A stretch of DNA of 8,999 nucleotides. Source: Betaproteobacteria bacterium (GTDB lineage Bacteria > Pseudomonadota > Gammaproteobacteria > Burkholderiales > Casimicrobiaceae). The notes beneath the pieces are model-generated. The model was not told the origin of the DNA. It was given only the letters and a program-made list of their open reading frames with translations, and searched no databases. Location: the NCBI GenBank assembly GCA_005889025.1, contig VBCZ01000100.1, positions 1 to 8,999 on the forward strand. The letters run 5' to 3'. Position numbers and translations under genes: made by a program. How positions within the stretch are numbered: position 1 is the first letter of the stretch; every line of letters begins with the position of its first letter. This document shows, piece by piece, positions 1-6,689 of this stretch.

Positions 1-1
1 C

Positions 2-1363
2 GCGGCAAGGCTCGCCGGATTGTCGGTGCTCCGCCTGCTCAACGAGCCGACCGCGGCGGCGATCGCCTACGGGCTCGACAACGCGTCGGAAGGCATCTAC
101 GCGGTTTACGATCTCGGCGGCGGCACCTTCGATCTGTCGATACTCAAACTCTCTCGCGGTGTTTTCGAAGTTCTGGCAACGGCGGGGGACACCGCGCTCG
201 GTGGCGACGATTTCGACCACCGGATCTATTGCTGGCTGGTCGAGACGACCGGTGTGGCCCCCGTTTCGACGTCGGACACGCGGCTGCTCATGATGAAGGC
301 GCGCGAAGCCAAGGAAAATCTGACGACGCATGCTTCGGCGCCCATTCTCGCGAACTTGGCATCCGGTGAGACGATCGCCGCGACGCTGACCGCCGAAACA
401 TTTACCTCCATCACCAAGACGCTGGTCGGCAAGACGCTGGGGCCGATAAGAAAGGCGTTGCGCGACGCGGGCTTGACCGCGGCGGATATCGATGGCGTGG
501 TGATGGTCGGGGGGGCTACGCGCATGCCCCAGATACAGAAGGCAGTCGCCGAGTTTTTCGGGCAGCCGCCGCTGAACAACCTCAATCCCGACCAGGTCGT
601 GGCGCTGGGCGCGGCGATTCAGGCCAACGTCCTGGCGGGCAATCGCGCAGCCGGCGAAGATTGGCTGCTGCTCGACGTCATACCGTTGTCCCTCGGGCTT
701 GAAACCATGGGCGGGCTCACCGAAAGAATCATTCCGCGGAACTCGACGATCCCGATAGCGCGAGCGCAGGAGTTCACGACGTTCAAGGACGGGCAGACGG
801 CGATGGCGATTCACGTGGTCCAGGGCGAGCGCGAGCGCGTTGCGGACTGCAGATCGCTCGCGCGCTTCGAGCTTCGTGGGATCCCGCCGATGGTTGCGGG
901 CGCCGCGCGGATCCGGGTCACGTTCCAGGTCGATGCCGACGGTCTGCTCTCCGTTTCGGCGCGCGAACAGACGACAGGCATCGAGGCAACCGTGACGGTC
1001 AAGCCGTCGTACGGTCTATCGGACACGGATATCGCGCGCATGCTGGAGGAATCGCACACGCATGCCTCGGAGGACATGACCGCGCGTGCGCTGGCGGAAG
1101 CCCGCGTCGAGGCCGACAGTATCCTTGCGGCAACCGAAAACGCGCTGGCGGTGGACGCCGATCTGCTTGCGACGGACGAGCGCGCGGCTATCGAGAGCGC
1201 GGTCGAACGTGTACGAATGGTTGTCACCGGGAACGACCATCGCGCGATCAGCGCAGCCATCGAGGCGCTCAATCGCGCCAGCGAGAACTTCGCCGCGCGT
1301 CGCATGGACCGAAGCGTCGCGCAAGCGCTGACCGGGCGCAGCATCGACGCGCTGAACGACTGA
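2..1363 (+). CDS. hscA: HscA, Fe-S assembly Hsp70 chaperone (5' end outside window)
   Basis: Specialised Hsp70 that, with co-chaperone HscB, binds the scaffold IscU and uses ATP to help transfer the nascent Fe-S cluster in the cytosol. The frame is open to the window edge, and its first codons already read AARLAGLSVLRLLNEPTAAA, the middle of an Hsp70 ATPase domain. About 453 residues are visible; from E. coli HscA (about 616 residues) roughly the first 170 lie outside. The fragment shows the phosphate-binding DLGGGTFD, then GGDDFDH, the adenosine-binding VVMVGGATRMP, the interdomain linker LLLDVIPLSLGLETMGG, the substrate-binding beta domain (RAQEFTTFKDGQTAM, RVTFQVDADGLLSVSA) and a helical lid ending in NFAARRMDRSV. 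RGIPP and the GLETMGG linker region favour HscA over DnaK, and fdx and iscX downstream confirm it. A TTG at 20 is internal, not a start. Intact as far as seen. Confidence 0.96.
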   Translation, partial: AARLAGLSVLRLLNEPTAAAIAYGLDNASEGIYAVYDLGGGTFDLSILKLSRGVFEVLATAGDTALGGDDFDHRIYCWLVETTGVAPVSTSDTRLLMMKAREAKENLTTHASAPILANLASGETIAATLTAETFTSITKTLVGKTLGPIRKALRDAGLTAADIDGVVMVGGATRMPQIQKAVAEFFGQPPLNNLNPDQVVALGAAIQANVLAGNRAAGEDWLLLDVIPLSLGLETMGGLTERIIPRNSTIPIARAQEFTTFKDGQTAMAIHVVQGERERVADCRSLARFELRGIPPMVAGAARIRVTFQVDADGLLSVSAREQTTGIEATVTVKPSYGLSDTDIARMLEESHTHASEDMTARALAEARVEADSILAATENALAVDADLLATDERAAIESAVERVRMVVTGNDHRAISAAIEALNRASENFAARRMDRSVAQALTGRSIDALND

Positions 1364-1392
1364 GTTCGTGCCAAAGCGAGCGTAGCGCTTCC

Positions 1393-1731
1393 ATGCCCGA
1401 AATCGTCGTCCTGCCGCACGCCGAGCTTTGCCCCGAGGGGAAGACCTTCGAAGCCGCCAAGGGCGAGTCGATCTGCGACAATCTGCTCGATCATGGGATA
1501 GAGATCGAGCATGCGTGCGAAAAATCGTGCGCATGCACGACGTGTCACGTCATCGTGCGCGAGGGCTTGAATTCGCTGGAACCTTCTTCGGAGGACGAGG
1601 ACGACCTGCTCGACCGTGCATGGGGACTGACGCCCCAGTCCCGCCTCTCGTGTCAGGCGAAGGTCGGCGACCAGAAGCTCGTGATAGAGATTCCGAAGTA
1701 CACGATCAATTACGCCAAAGAAACCAAATGA
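1393..1731 (+). CDS. fdx: ISC-type [2Fe-2S] ferredoxin
   Basis: Small adrenodoxin-like ferredoxin that supplies electrons for Fe-S cluster assembly on IscU/IscS. It is 112 residues, the usual family length. The cluster ligands are visible as Cys42, Cys48, Cys51 (CEKSCACTTC) and Cys87 (LSCQAK); the extra Cys46, typical of ISC ferredoxins, is also present. The N-terminus MPEIVVLPHAELCPEG matches the family start, so ATG 1393 is secure. It lies 29 bases after hscA, and its stop overlaps the iscX start in an ATGA, indicating translational coupling. No Shine-Dalgarno sequence is evident; instead AAGCG/CGCTT can pair at 1374-1390, just before the start codon. The function call rests on family knowledge plus operon position. 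Confidence 0.97.
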   Translation: MPEIVVLPHAELCPEGKTFEAAKGESICDNLLDHGIEIEHACEKSCACTTCHVIVREGLNSLEPSSEDEDDLLDRAWGLTPQSRLSCQAKVGDQKLVIEIPKYTINYAKETK

Positions 1732-1934
1732 AGTGGACCGACACCCGCGACATTGCGATTGCGCTGGCCGAGCAGCATCCTGACATCAACCCCAGAAACG
1801 TCCTGTTCACCGACTTGAGGCGATGGGTCATCGAGCTTCCGGATTTTGACGACGACCCCAAGCACAGCGGCGAGAAGATCCTCGAGGCGATCCAGATGGC
1901 GTGGATGGACGAAGGCGATTTCGAAGAGGATTGA
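1728..1934 (+). CDS. iscX: IscX (YfhJ), small acidic ISC protein
   Basis: A 68-residue acidic protein that binds IscS and iron in characterised systems and is thought to tune cysteine desulphurase activity or act as iron donor or adaptor; its exact role is still debated. The sequence begins MKWTDTRDIAIALAEQHPD and carries the conserved VLFTDLRRWVIELPDF segment and the acidic C-terminus WMDEGDFEED. Its length agrees with E. coli IscX (66 residues). Its ATG at 1728 overlaps the fdx TGA by four bases. The same frame is open further upstream (from 1428), but the family N-terminus and the ATGA junction fix the start here. It is the last gene of the ISC operon and is followed by a likely terminator. 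Confidence 0.95.
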   Translation: MKWTDTRDIAIALAEQHPDINPRNVLFTDLRRWVIELPDFDDDPKHSGEKILEAIQMAWMDEGDFEED

Positions 1935-1991
1935 ACGACGGGCACCGGCCTCGCCAAGTCATGGCGCAGCGCGTTCAACATGACTGTCGTC

Positions 1992-2034
1992 GCCCCGGCT
2001 CATTGTGGTAACTGAGCTGCGGCCCAATTTTGAT
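1992..2034 (+). terminator. Likely terminator of the ISC operon
   Basis: An imperfect inverted repeat lies at 1992-2002 (GCCCCGGCTCA) and 2013-2023 (TGAGCTGCGGC), with one mismatch and one G-T pair over 11 positions and a 10-base loop. A T-containing stretch (AATTTTGATATTT) begins at 2026, two bases after the stem. It sits between convergent iscX and serB, where a terminator is expected. The T tract is weak and the loop large, so this is tentative. On the minus strand no T run follows the stem. Confidence 0.4.
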
Positions 2035-2065
2035 ATTTCGGAATGATCATGACCGAAGCTACGAA

Positions 2066-2935
2066 TCAAGGATTGTGGATAAACACATTCAGGATCGCGT
2101 CCAGTCCGCACTGGTCGATGGCATAGGTGGTGCGCGCGCGAACAATGGGCTTGGCGCGATAGGCGATGCTGATGTCGGCGTTTGCCAGCATCGGCAAGTC
2201 GTTGGCGCCGTCGCAGATGCCGACGATCAGCCCGTCGCTCCCACGGAGCTCGTTGCCGAGGCGGCGGATCCACTCGGCCTTGACGGTGGCATCGACGATG
2301 TTTTCCTGGATGCGGCCCGTCAACTTGCCGTCGGCGATCTCCAGAATATTGGACACGGTGTAATCGATCCCCAGCCTCGCCTTCAGCCGTTCGGTGAAGA
2401 ACGTGAATCCGCCCGACTCCAGCAGCGTTTTGGCGCCGACGCTGCGAAATCCTGCGAGCATGCGCTCGGCGCCGGGCGACAGGCGCAGCCGCTCGTCGTA
2501 GACGCGTTGCGGCGCGGACATGTCGAGACCTGTGAGCAGGCGGACGCGCTGCTTCAGGCTTTGGCGAAAATCGATCTCGCCGCGCATGGCGGACTCGGTG
2601 ATCGCGGCGACCTCACGCTTGATTCCGAGCATGTCGGCGATTTCGTCGACGCACTCGATGGTGATGAGCGTCGAATCCATGTCGATTGCCGCCAACCGCA
2701 CGCGGTCGAGGCGCTGATCCGGGGGCACGAAGGCAAAATCGAGAAGCGATTCGGCGCAGAAGGCGGCAACCGCCGCGCGATTACCCGCAGGTGCGAGTCG
2801 GAACGCCTGCGTGTCGGTCGTGGGCAAGGCTTCGATGGAGCTTGCGCCGGCGAGCTTGGCCACTTGCTTGAGCGACGGTGTCGGAATGACCGGCGCCTGA
2901 ACTATCACTGTCTCGGTGCCGACCGTCGCGATCAT
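2066..2935 (-). CDS. serB: Phosphoserine phosphatase SerB
   Basis: HAD-superfamily phosphatase performing the last step of serine synthesis, O-phosphoserine to serine plus phosphate, in the cytosol. It is 289 residues, near the usual length for betaproteobacterial SerB. After a poorly conserved N-terminal region come HAD motif I DMDST (nucleophile Asp85, acid/base Asp87), IECVDEIADMLGI, the AAMRGEI-like SAMRGEIDF, motif II SGGF (174-177) followed by TFFTERLKARLG, a Lys at 219 and motif III DGANDL (Asp242, Asp246), then AYRAKP. Two oddities: motif III reads ICDGANDL, Cys where Gly usually precedes the Asp, and Glu173 replaces the hydrophobic or small residue normally before SGGF. The ATG at 2935 is the first good start, 36 bases after the rnr stop, suggesting cotranscription with rnr. 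Identity is firm; full activity is less certain because of these substitutions. Confidence 0.94.
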   Translation of the reverse strand: MIATVGTETVIVQAPVIPTPSLKQVAKLAGASSIEALPTTDTQAFRLAPAGNRAAVAAFCAESLLDFAFVPPDQRLDRVRLAAIDMDSTLITIECVDEIADMLGIKREVAAITESAMRGEIDFRQSLKQRVRLLTGLDMSAPQRVYDERLRLSPGAERMLAGFRSVGAKTLLESGGFTFFTERLKARLGIDYTVSNILEIADGKLTGRIQENIVDATVKAEWIRRLGNELRGSDGLIVGICDGANDLPMLANADISIAYRAKPIVRARTTYAIDQCGLDAILNVFIHNP

Positions 2936-2971
2936 CCCGGGTGTCAGGCTGCTTCGAGGAGCGACGACGCG

Positions 2972-4591
2972 TCAGGGTCTCGAACCCGGGCGCTGTTTCT
3001 TTTGCGCCCCGCGATAGGCGGAAGCGTCGGCGGCGGCGAGCACGAAGTCGATCTTGGTTGCATCGAGGTCGACGCGCGCAACCTTCACCGTGATGCGGTC
3101 GGCCAGACGATAGATCATGCCGCTGCGCTCGCCACTGAGCTTGTGGTGGACGGCGTCGAAGTGGAAATAATCGTTGCCGAGCTCGGTGACGTGCACGAGC
3201 CCGTCGATGTTGAGTCCGTCGAGGGTAATGAACAAGCCGAAATGGGTGACGCCGCTGACGGTTCCCGTGAAGAGCTCTCCGATGCGGTCCTGCATGAAAT
3301 AACACTTGAGCCAGTTTTCGACGTCGCGAGTCGCGTCGTCTGCGCGCCGCTCGGTCAGGGAGCAACGCACGCCGAGCTCGGCCCAGGATGCGGCCGATGG
3401 CCGGTAGCGTCCGCGTCGGATGGGAGAGGTGAAATGGGCATACGCGTCATAGGCGAGGCCGAAGTGCCCGACGTTCTCGGGGCTGTACACCGCCTGCTGC
3501 AGCGAGCGCAGCAACACCGTTTGCAGCAGGTTGAAATCGGGCCGGTCCTTGATCCTGGCGAGCAGCTTGGCGTAATCCGCAGGCGTGGGATGCTCGCCTC
3601 CGCCAAGCGAGAGCCCGCTGCCGGCCAGAAATTCCTTGAGCGCGGTGAGCTTCTCCGGCGTCGGACCCTCGTGCACGCGAAAGAGCGCCGCATGCTTCCT
3701 TTGGAGCAAGTACCCCGCGGCGCAGACGTTTGCCGCGAGCATGCATTCCTCGATGAGCTTGTGCGCTTCGTTGCGCACGACGGGCACGATGCTCTCGATC
3801 TTTCCGTGCGGATCGAATTTCAGCTCGAGCTCGATGGTCTCGAAGTCGAGCGCGCCGCGGCGCGCTCGAGCGGCGGCAAGCACCTTGTACAGCGCGTAGA
3901 GATCGCGCAGATGCGGCAACAGCTCGGCCGCGCCGTCATCGCCGTGGGTGCGATGTTGCGAAAGCCAGGACCACACCTGGTTGTAGGTGAGACGCGCCCT
4001 CGAATGCATCACTGCGGGATAGAAACGATACCCGGTGATCTCGCCCTTCGCCGTGATCGACATGTCGCACGCCATGCAAAGCCGATCGACACCAGCCTTG
4101 AGCGAGCAAAGCTCGTTGGAGAGCGCTTCGGGCAGCATCGGAATCACCCGGCGCGGAAAGTACACCGACGTGCCGCGATCGCGAGAATCGGCATCGAGCG
4201 GGTCGCCATCGGCAACGTAGTGACTCACGTCCGCAATGGCGACAACGAGGCGAAAATCCTTGCCTGCGCGCTCGCAGTACACTGCATCGTCGAAGTCACG
4301 CGCGGTTTCGCCGTCGATCGTCACCAGCGGCAGCGCGGTGACGTCTGCGCGCCCTTTGCGATCCGCTTTCTGCACGGTGTCGGGAAGACGAGCGGCCTGC
4401 CGTCGGGCGGCGGTGGAGAAGACATGCGGCAGATCGTGCTTGCGCAGCGCAATCTCTATTTCCATTCCCGGGTCGGTGTAGTTGCCGAGCACGTTCACGA
4501 CGCGCGCGATGGCCTCGCGATGCGCACTTGGCTGCTCGATCAGTTCCGCGACGACGACCTGTCCGGGCTTTGCCGCGCCGCGCATGTCAGG
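2972..4591 (-). CDS. rnr: RNase R, main 3' part (frame broken from its 5' part; internal gap)
   Basis: Catalytic and C-terminal part of the 3'-to-5' exoribonuclease that degrades structured RNA. The recognisable sequence starts at PDMRGAAKPGQVVV, the end of the second cold-shock domain, in a different frame from the 5' part. The RNB domain has the metal-binding motif DGETARDFDDAVYC (codons near 4315-4275), RGTSVYFPRRVIPMLPEALSN and NEAHKLIEECM, then AHFTSPIRR. Right after SPIRR (3413) the sequence jumps to GRYRPSAASWAELG: the usual YPDLLVHRAI segment, about 15 residues, is absent in frame. The S1 domain follows (FTGTVSGVTHFGLFI to KIDFVLAA) with a short basic tail. Homology, not a start codon, sets the upstream limit given here; the frame stays open to 4657 and beyond. 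serB lies 36 bases downstream. A disrupted gene or an assembly error; translated as written it would probably lack normal activity. Confidence 0.88.
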   Translation of the reverse strand, partial: PDMRGAAKPGQVVVAELIEQPSAHREAIARVVNVLGNYTDPGMEIEIALRKHDLPHVFSTAARRQAARLPDTVQKADRKGRADVTALPLVTIDGETARDFDDAVYCERAGKDFRLVVAIADVSHYVADGDPLDADSRDRGTSVYFPRRVIPMLPEALSNELCSLKAGVDRLCMACDMSITAKGEITGYRFYPAVMHSRARLTYNQVWSWLSQHRTHGDDGAAELLPHLRDLYALYKVLAAARARRGALDFETIELELKFDPHGKIESIVPVVRNEAHKLIEECMLAANVCAAGYLLQRKHAALFRVHEGPTPEKLTALKEFLAGSGLSLGGGEHPTPADYAKLLARIKDRPDFNLLQTVLLRSLQQAVYSPENVGHFGLAYDAYAHFTSPIRRGRYRPSAASWAELGVRCSLTERRADDATRDVENWLKCYFMQDRIGELFTGTVSGVTHFGLFITLDGLNIDGLVHVTELGNDYFHFDAVHHKLSGERSGMIYRLADRITVKVARVDLDATKIDFVLAAADASAYRGAQKKQRPGSRP

Positions 4592-5158
4592 CGATGCCGC
4601 GATCCTCGTAGATCCTGCCGACGATTTCCCGATTCGCGCGCTCGAGGACATCGACAATCACGCCTTCGGGCCTGTTGCGCTTGTCGACCCCGACCTGACG
4701 CGCGGTCGCGCGATCGCCGTGCAGGGCCTTGTGCATCTCCTTCGGCGGAAGAAAAAAATCCGGTCCGCCGTCGTCGGGAACGAGGAAGCCGAAGCCGTCG
4801 GGATGTCCCTGCACCGTGCCGGTGACGAGGTCGACCTTGGCGACGACGCAGACCTGGCCTTTGCGATTCGTCATCAACTGGCCATCGCGCGTCATCGCGG
4901 CGATGCGCCCGTCGAATGCTTCGCGCGCGTCGTCCTTCTCTACGCCAAGCTCGCGGGCGATATCATCGCCGCGCATCGGCACGCCGCGCTCACGCAGATA
5001 GTCGAGAATGAGCTCGCGGCTGGGAATATCGACGTCGCTGCGGACGAGCCGGCGCCGCGACCGCGATTCCAGGTCATTGGTTCGAGGCTGGCGCGATCGC
5101 GGATGGTATTGCGCGCGGTCTTTTTCACGCTTGGCGTGGCGCGCTGTTTCTTTGACAA
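4587..5158 (-). CDS. rnr: RNase R, 5' part (helix-turn-helix and first cold-shock domain)
   Basis: N-terminal part of the same RNase R. The matching stretch reads DVDIPSRELILDYLRERG, MRGDDIARELGV (helix-turn-helix), then the first cold-shock domain GTVQGHPDGFGFLVPDDGG with DFFLPPKEMHKALHGD, then NREIVGRIYEDRGI, where the match stops; a TGA follows at 4587. In this frame no ATG, GTG or TTG precedes the internal GTG at 4982. The best start is a TTG at 5158 in another frame, giving the lysine-rich MSKKQRATPSVKK typical of RNase R N-termini, with GAAAGAG eight bases upstream. G/C at third codon positions also favours that frame until about 5085 and the main frame afterwards. So a small frame change probably lies near 5065-5085. 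The -35 box of the opposite tRNA-Leu promoter overlaps this start. The domain call is firm, the exact N-terminus is not. Confidence 0.8.
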
Positions 5159-5180
5159 TGCAGGGGCTCTTTCGTAAAAT
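5152..5180 (+). promoter_or_regulatory. Sigma-70 promoter of tRNA-Leu
   Basis: A perfect -35 box TTGACA at 5152-5157 and a -10 box TAAAAT at 5175-5180 are separated by exactly 17 bases. Transcription would begin near 5187, a few bases before the mature tRNA 5' end at 5196. The -35 box overlaps the probable TTG start of rnr on the opposite strand (5158-5156). Confidence 0.85.
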
Positions 5181-5195
5181 TAGAGGCTTGCCTTC

Positions 5196-5282
5196 GCCCA
5201 GATGGCGGAATTGGTAGACGCACTAGGTTCAGGTCCTAGCGGTGGCAACACTGTGGAGGTTCGAGTCCTCTTCTGGGCACCA
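5196..5282 (+). tRNA. tRNA-Leu (anticodon CAG), CCA encoded
   Basis: An 87-base type II tRNA reading CUG leucine codons. The acceptor stem pairs GCCCAGA (5196-5202) with TCTGGGC (5272-5278), followed by discriminator A and an encoded CCA (5280-5282). The D arm reads GGCGGAATTGGTAGACGC. The anticodon stem CTAGG/CCTAG (5223-5227 and 5235-5239) encloses loop TTCAGGT with anticodon CAG at 5230-5232. A long variable arm, as in Leu tRNAs, precedes the T arm with loop TTCGAGT. It stands alone on the plus strand between two minus-strand gene groups, with its own promoter and terminator. Confidence 0.98.
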
Positions 5283-5317
5283 CGATAGCATTCCACCCCA
5301 CCACAGGCAATCCGACC

Positions 5318-5344
5318 AAGCCCGTCGCGCGCGGGCTTTTTGTT
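5318..5344 (+). terminator. Rho-independent terminator of tRNA-Leu
   Basis: A stem AAGCCCG (5318-5324) / CGGGCTT (5332-5338) with a seven-base loop runs straight into a T run (TTTTTGTTT, from 5337), 35 bases after the tRNA CCA end. On the minus strand no T run follows, so it should act on the tRNA transcript only. The rest of 5283-5426 shows no gene. Confidence 0.85.
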
Positions 5345-5426
5345 TGCTGTTTGCCAAACCTCGCAATCCACAGTCGACGCCGTGAGCGGCTCCGGGAAAA
5401 GACTTCGCGCCGGGCTTCTCGATCGT

Positions 5427-5930
5427 TTACTTCATCCGCGCTTTGAGCCCCTCCGGGCGAAGATTGTCGTAGATCTCGAAAGGCTGATGGATCCACGGAC
5501 TGTCGGCAAGATAGCTGACGTAATAGTCCGGCTTGAAAACCGAGCGCGCCTTGTACCAGACCACGGCGGTGCGCAGGTCCTGGATGTGCGGAAAGCGTTG
5601 TGGCAACTCGTTGTGGACCGTCTCCAGCGTATGACCCGAATCGACCATGTCGTCGACGAGCAGCACGTGATCGCCGAGGCGCGGCGCAGTCATCGTCATG
5701 TGCTCGGCGATGATGAGCTCGCCGCGCGTCGTGCCTCCGTCCATCGCATACGAATGCGTGGAAAGAATCGCCAGCGGCGACTCGTAGATGCGGGAGAGGA
5801 CGTCGCCGACGCGCAAGCCGCCGCGCGCGATACAGATGATTTGATTGAAGCGCCAACCCGACTCGTGAATCTGGAAAGCGAGCCGTTCGACGAGTGCGTT
5901 GTATTCCTCCCAACTGACGTGCAGGCTCAT
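5427..5930 (-). CDS. Purine-type phosphoribosyltransferase (Hpt1-like, COG2236 family)
   Basis: A 167-residue type I phosphoribosyltransferase, probably joining a purine base (hypoxanthine, xanthine or guanine) to PRPP in salvage; the exact base cannot be read from sequence. It shows the PRPP-binding loop LLVDDMVDSGHT at residues 90-101 (acidic pair Asp93-Asp94), the conserved ICIARGGLRVGDVLSRI near residues 32-48, and the base-side C-terminal motif PWIHQPFE at 145-152. Length and N-terminus (SWEEYNALVERLAFQIHESG) fit the small betaproteobacterial members. It lies 22 bases downstream of purA and is probably its operon partner, which fits a role in purine balance. The start has no clear Shine-Dalgarno, but no better ATG is seen. 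Confidence 0.9.
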   Translation of the reverse strand: MSLHVSWEEYNALVERLAFQIHESGWRFNQIICIARGGLRVGDVLSRIYESPLAILSTHSYAMDGGTTRGELIIAEHMTMTAPRLGDHVLLVDDMVDSGHTLETVHNELPQRFPHIQDLRTAVVWYKARSVFKPDYYVSYLADSPWIHQPFEIYDNLRPEGLKARMK

Positions 5931-5952
5931 CGTGTTGTTTCTGCGCGTATCG

Positions 5953-6684
5953 TCAGTGGAACGGATGGTGCATCAGTATCGTCTCGTCGCGCTCGGGTCC
6001 GGTGGAAACCATCGCAATCGGCACGCCGGTCAATTTTTCGATGCGCATCAGGTACGCCTGCGCGTTGACCGGAAGCGCGTCGAAGCTTTTCACCCTGAAC
6101 GTGCTTTCCCGCCAGCCGGCCAGCTCCTCGTATACCGGCTCGCATGCCGCGACGGCTTCCGCGCCGGTGGGCAAAAGATCGACCCGCTTGCCCGCGACAT
6201 TGTATTCGACGCAGATCTTGATCGAGTCCATCCCGTCGAGCACGTCGAGCTTGGTGATGCACAAGCCGTCGACCCCGTTCAATTGCAGCGAGCGCTTGAG
6301 CGCGGGGAGGTCCAGCCATCCGCAGCGCCGCGGCCGACCGGTGACCGATCCGAATTCGTTGCCGCGCTTCGCGAGCACCGCACCGGTATCGTCGCAAAGC
6401 TCGGTCGGAAACGGCCCCGTGCCCACGCGCGTGGTATACGCCTTGACGATACCCAGGACGTAATCGAGCATCTGCGGGCCGATACCGCAGCCGGGCGCGG
6501 CGGCGCCCGCCAGGCAATTCGACGAAGTAACGTAGGGATACGTGCCGTGATCGATGTCCAGCAGCGCTCCCTGCGCCCCCTCGAACAGCAGCGAATCGCC
6601 GCGCGCGCGCGCGTGCTGAAGGAGCGCGGCGACGTCCGCCACCATGGGCCGCAGCGCCTCCGCGAGCGAAAGCGTTGCATCCAG
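5953..6684 (-). CDS. purA: Adenylosuccinate synthetase, 3' part (frame broken)
   Basis: C-terminal 243 residues of PurA, which joins IMP and aspartate using GTP in the first committed step of AMP synthesis. From LDATLSLAEALRPMVADV onward it aligns to the known enzyme: LFEGAQGALLDIDHGTYPYV, YVLGIVKAYTTRVGTGPFPTE, NEFGSVTGRPRRCGWLD, the guanine-binding TKLDVLDG, and the ending KLTGVPIAMVSTGPERDETI. It is not in frame with the 5' part; only five bases (6685-6689) separate the two matches, where E. coli PurA has about 25 residues. Together the parts cover about 405 of some 430 expected residues. The same frame stays open upstream to 6867, but that extension is out-of-frame translation of the 5' part. 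Because purA is normally needed for purine synthesis, an assembly error or a second copy elsewhere should be considered. Confidence 0.9.
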   Translation of the reverse strand: MDATLSLAEALRPMVADVAALLQHARARGDSLLFEGAQGALLDIDHGTYPYVTSSNCLAGAAAPGCGIGPQMLDYVLGIVKAYTTRVGTGPFPTELCDDTGAVLAKRGNEFGSVTGRPRRCGWLDLPALKRSLQLNGVDGLCITKLDVLDGMDSIKICVEYNVAGKRVDLLPTGAEAVAACEPVYEELAGWRESTFRVKSFDALPVNAQAYLMRIEKLTGVPIAMVSTGPERDETILMHHPFH

Positions 6685-6689
6685 ATTTC

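Noticed and set aside
1428..1934. Longer 168-residue version of the iscX frame
   Set aside because: The extra N-terminal part is the ferredoxin gene read out of frame; IscX homologues begin at MKWTD (1728).
4587..4657. Programmed ribosomal frameshifting in rnr (and likewise purA)
   Set aside because: Conserved residues are missing at both joins, not merely displaced to another frame, and no slippery heptamer is seen there. Frameshifting would not restore the lost sequence.
2030..4825. Very long open frame (931 codons) on the plus strand, antisense to serB and rnr
   Set aside because: Its translation is low-complexity, Arg/Asp/Ala-rich and matches no family I know, while the opposite strand encodes clear SerB and RNase R. 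Stop-poor antisense frames are expected in GC-rich genes.
5380..5426. Possible terminator after the phosphoribosyltransferase gene on the minus strand
   Set aside because: I could not find a stable stem followed by a T run on that strand; the strong hairpin nearby has its T run on the plus strand only.
6596..6613. Alternating GC tract (possible Z-DNA or repeat)
   Set aside because: It encodes the ARAR of a normal PurA segment (QHARARGD) and is short; explained by GC-rich codon use.
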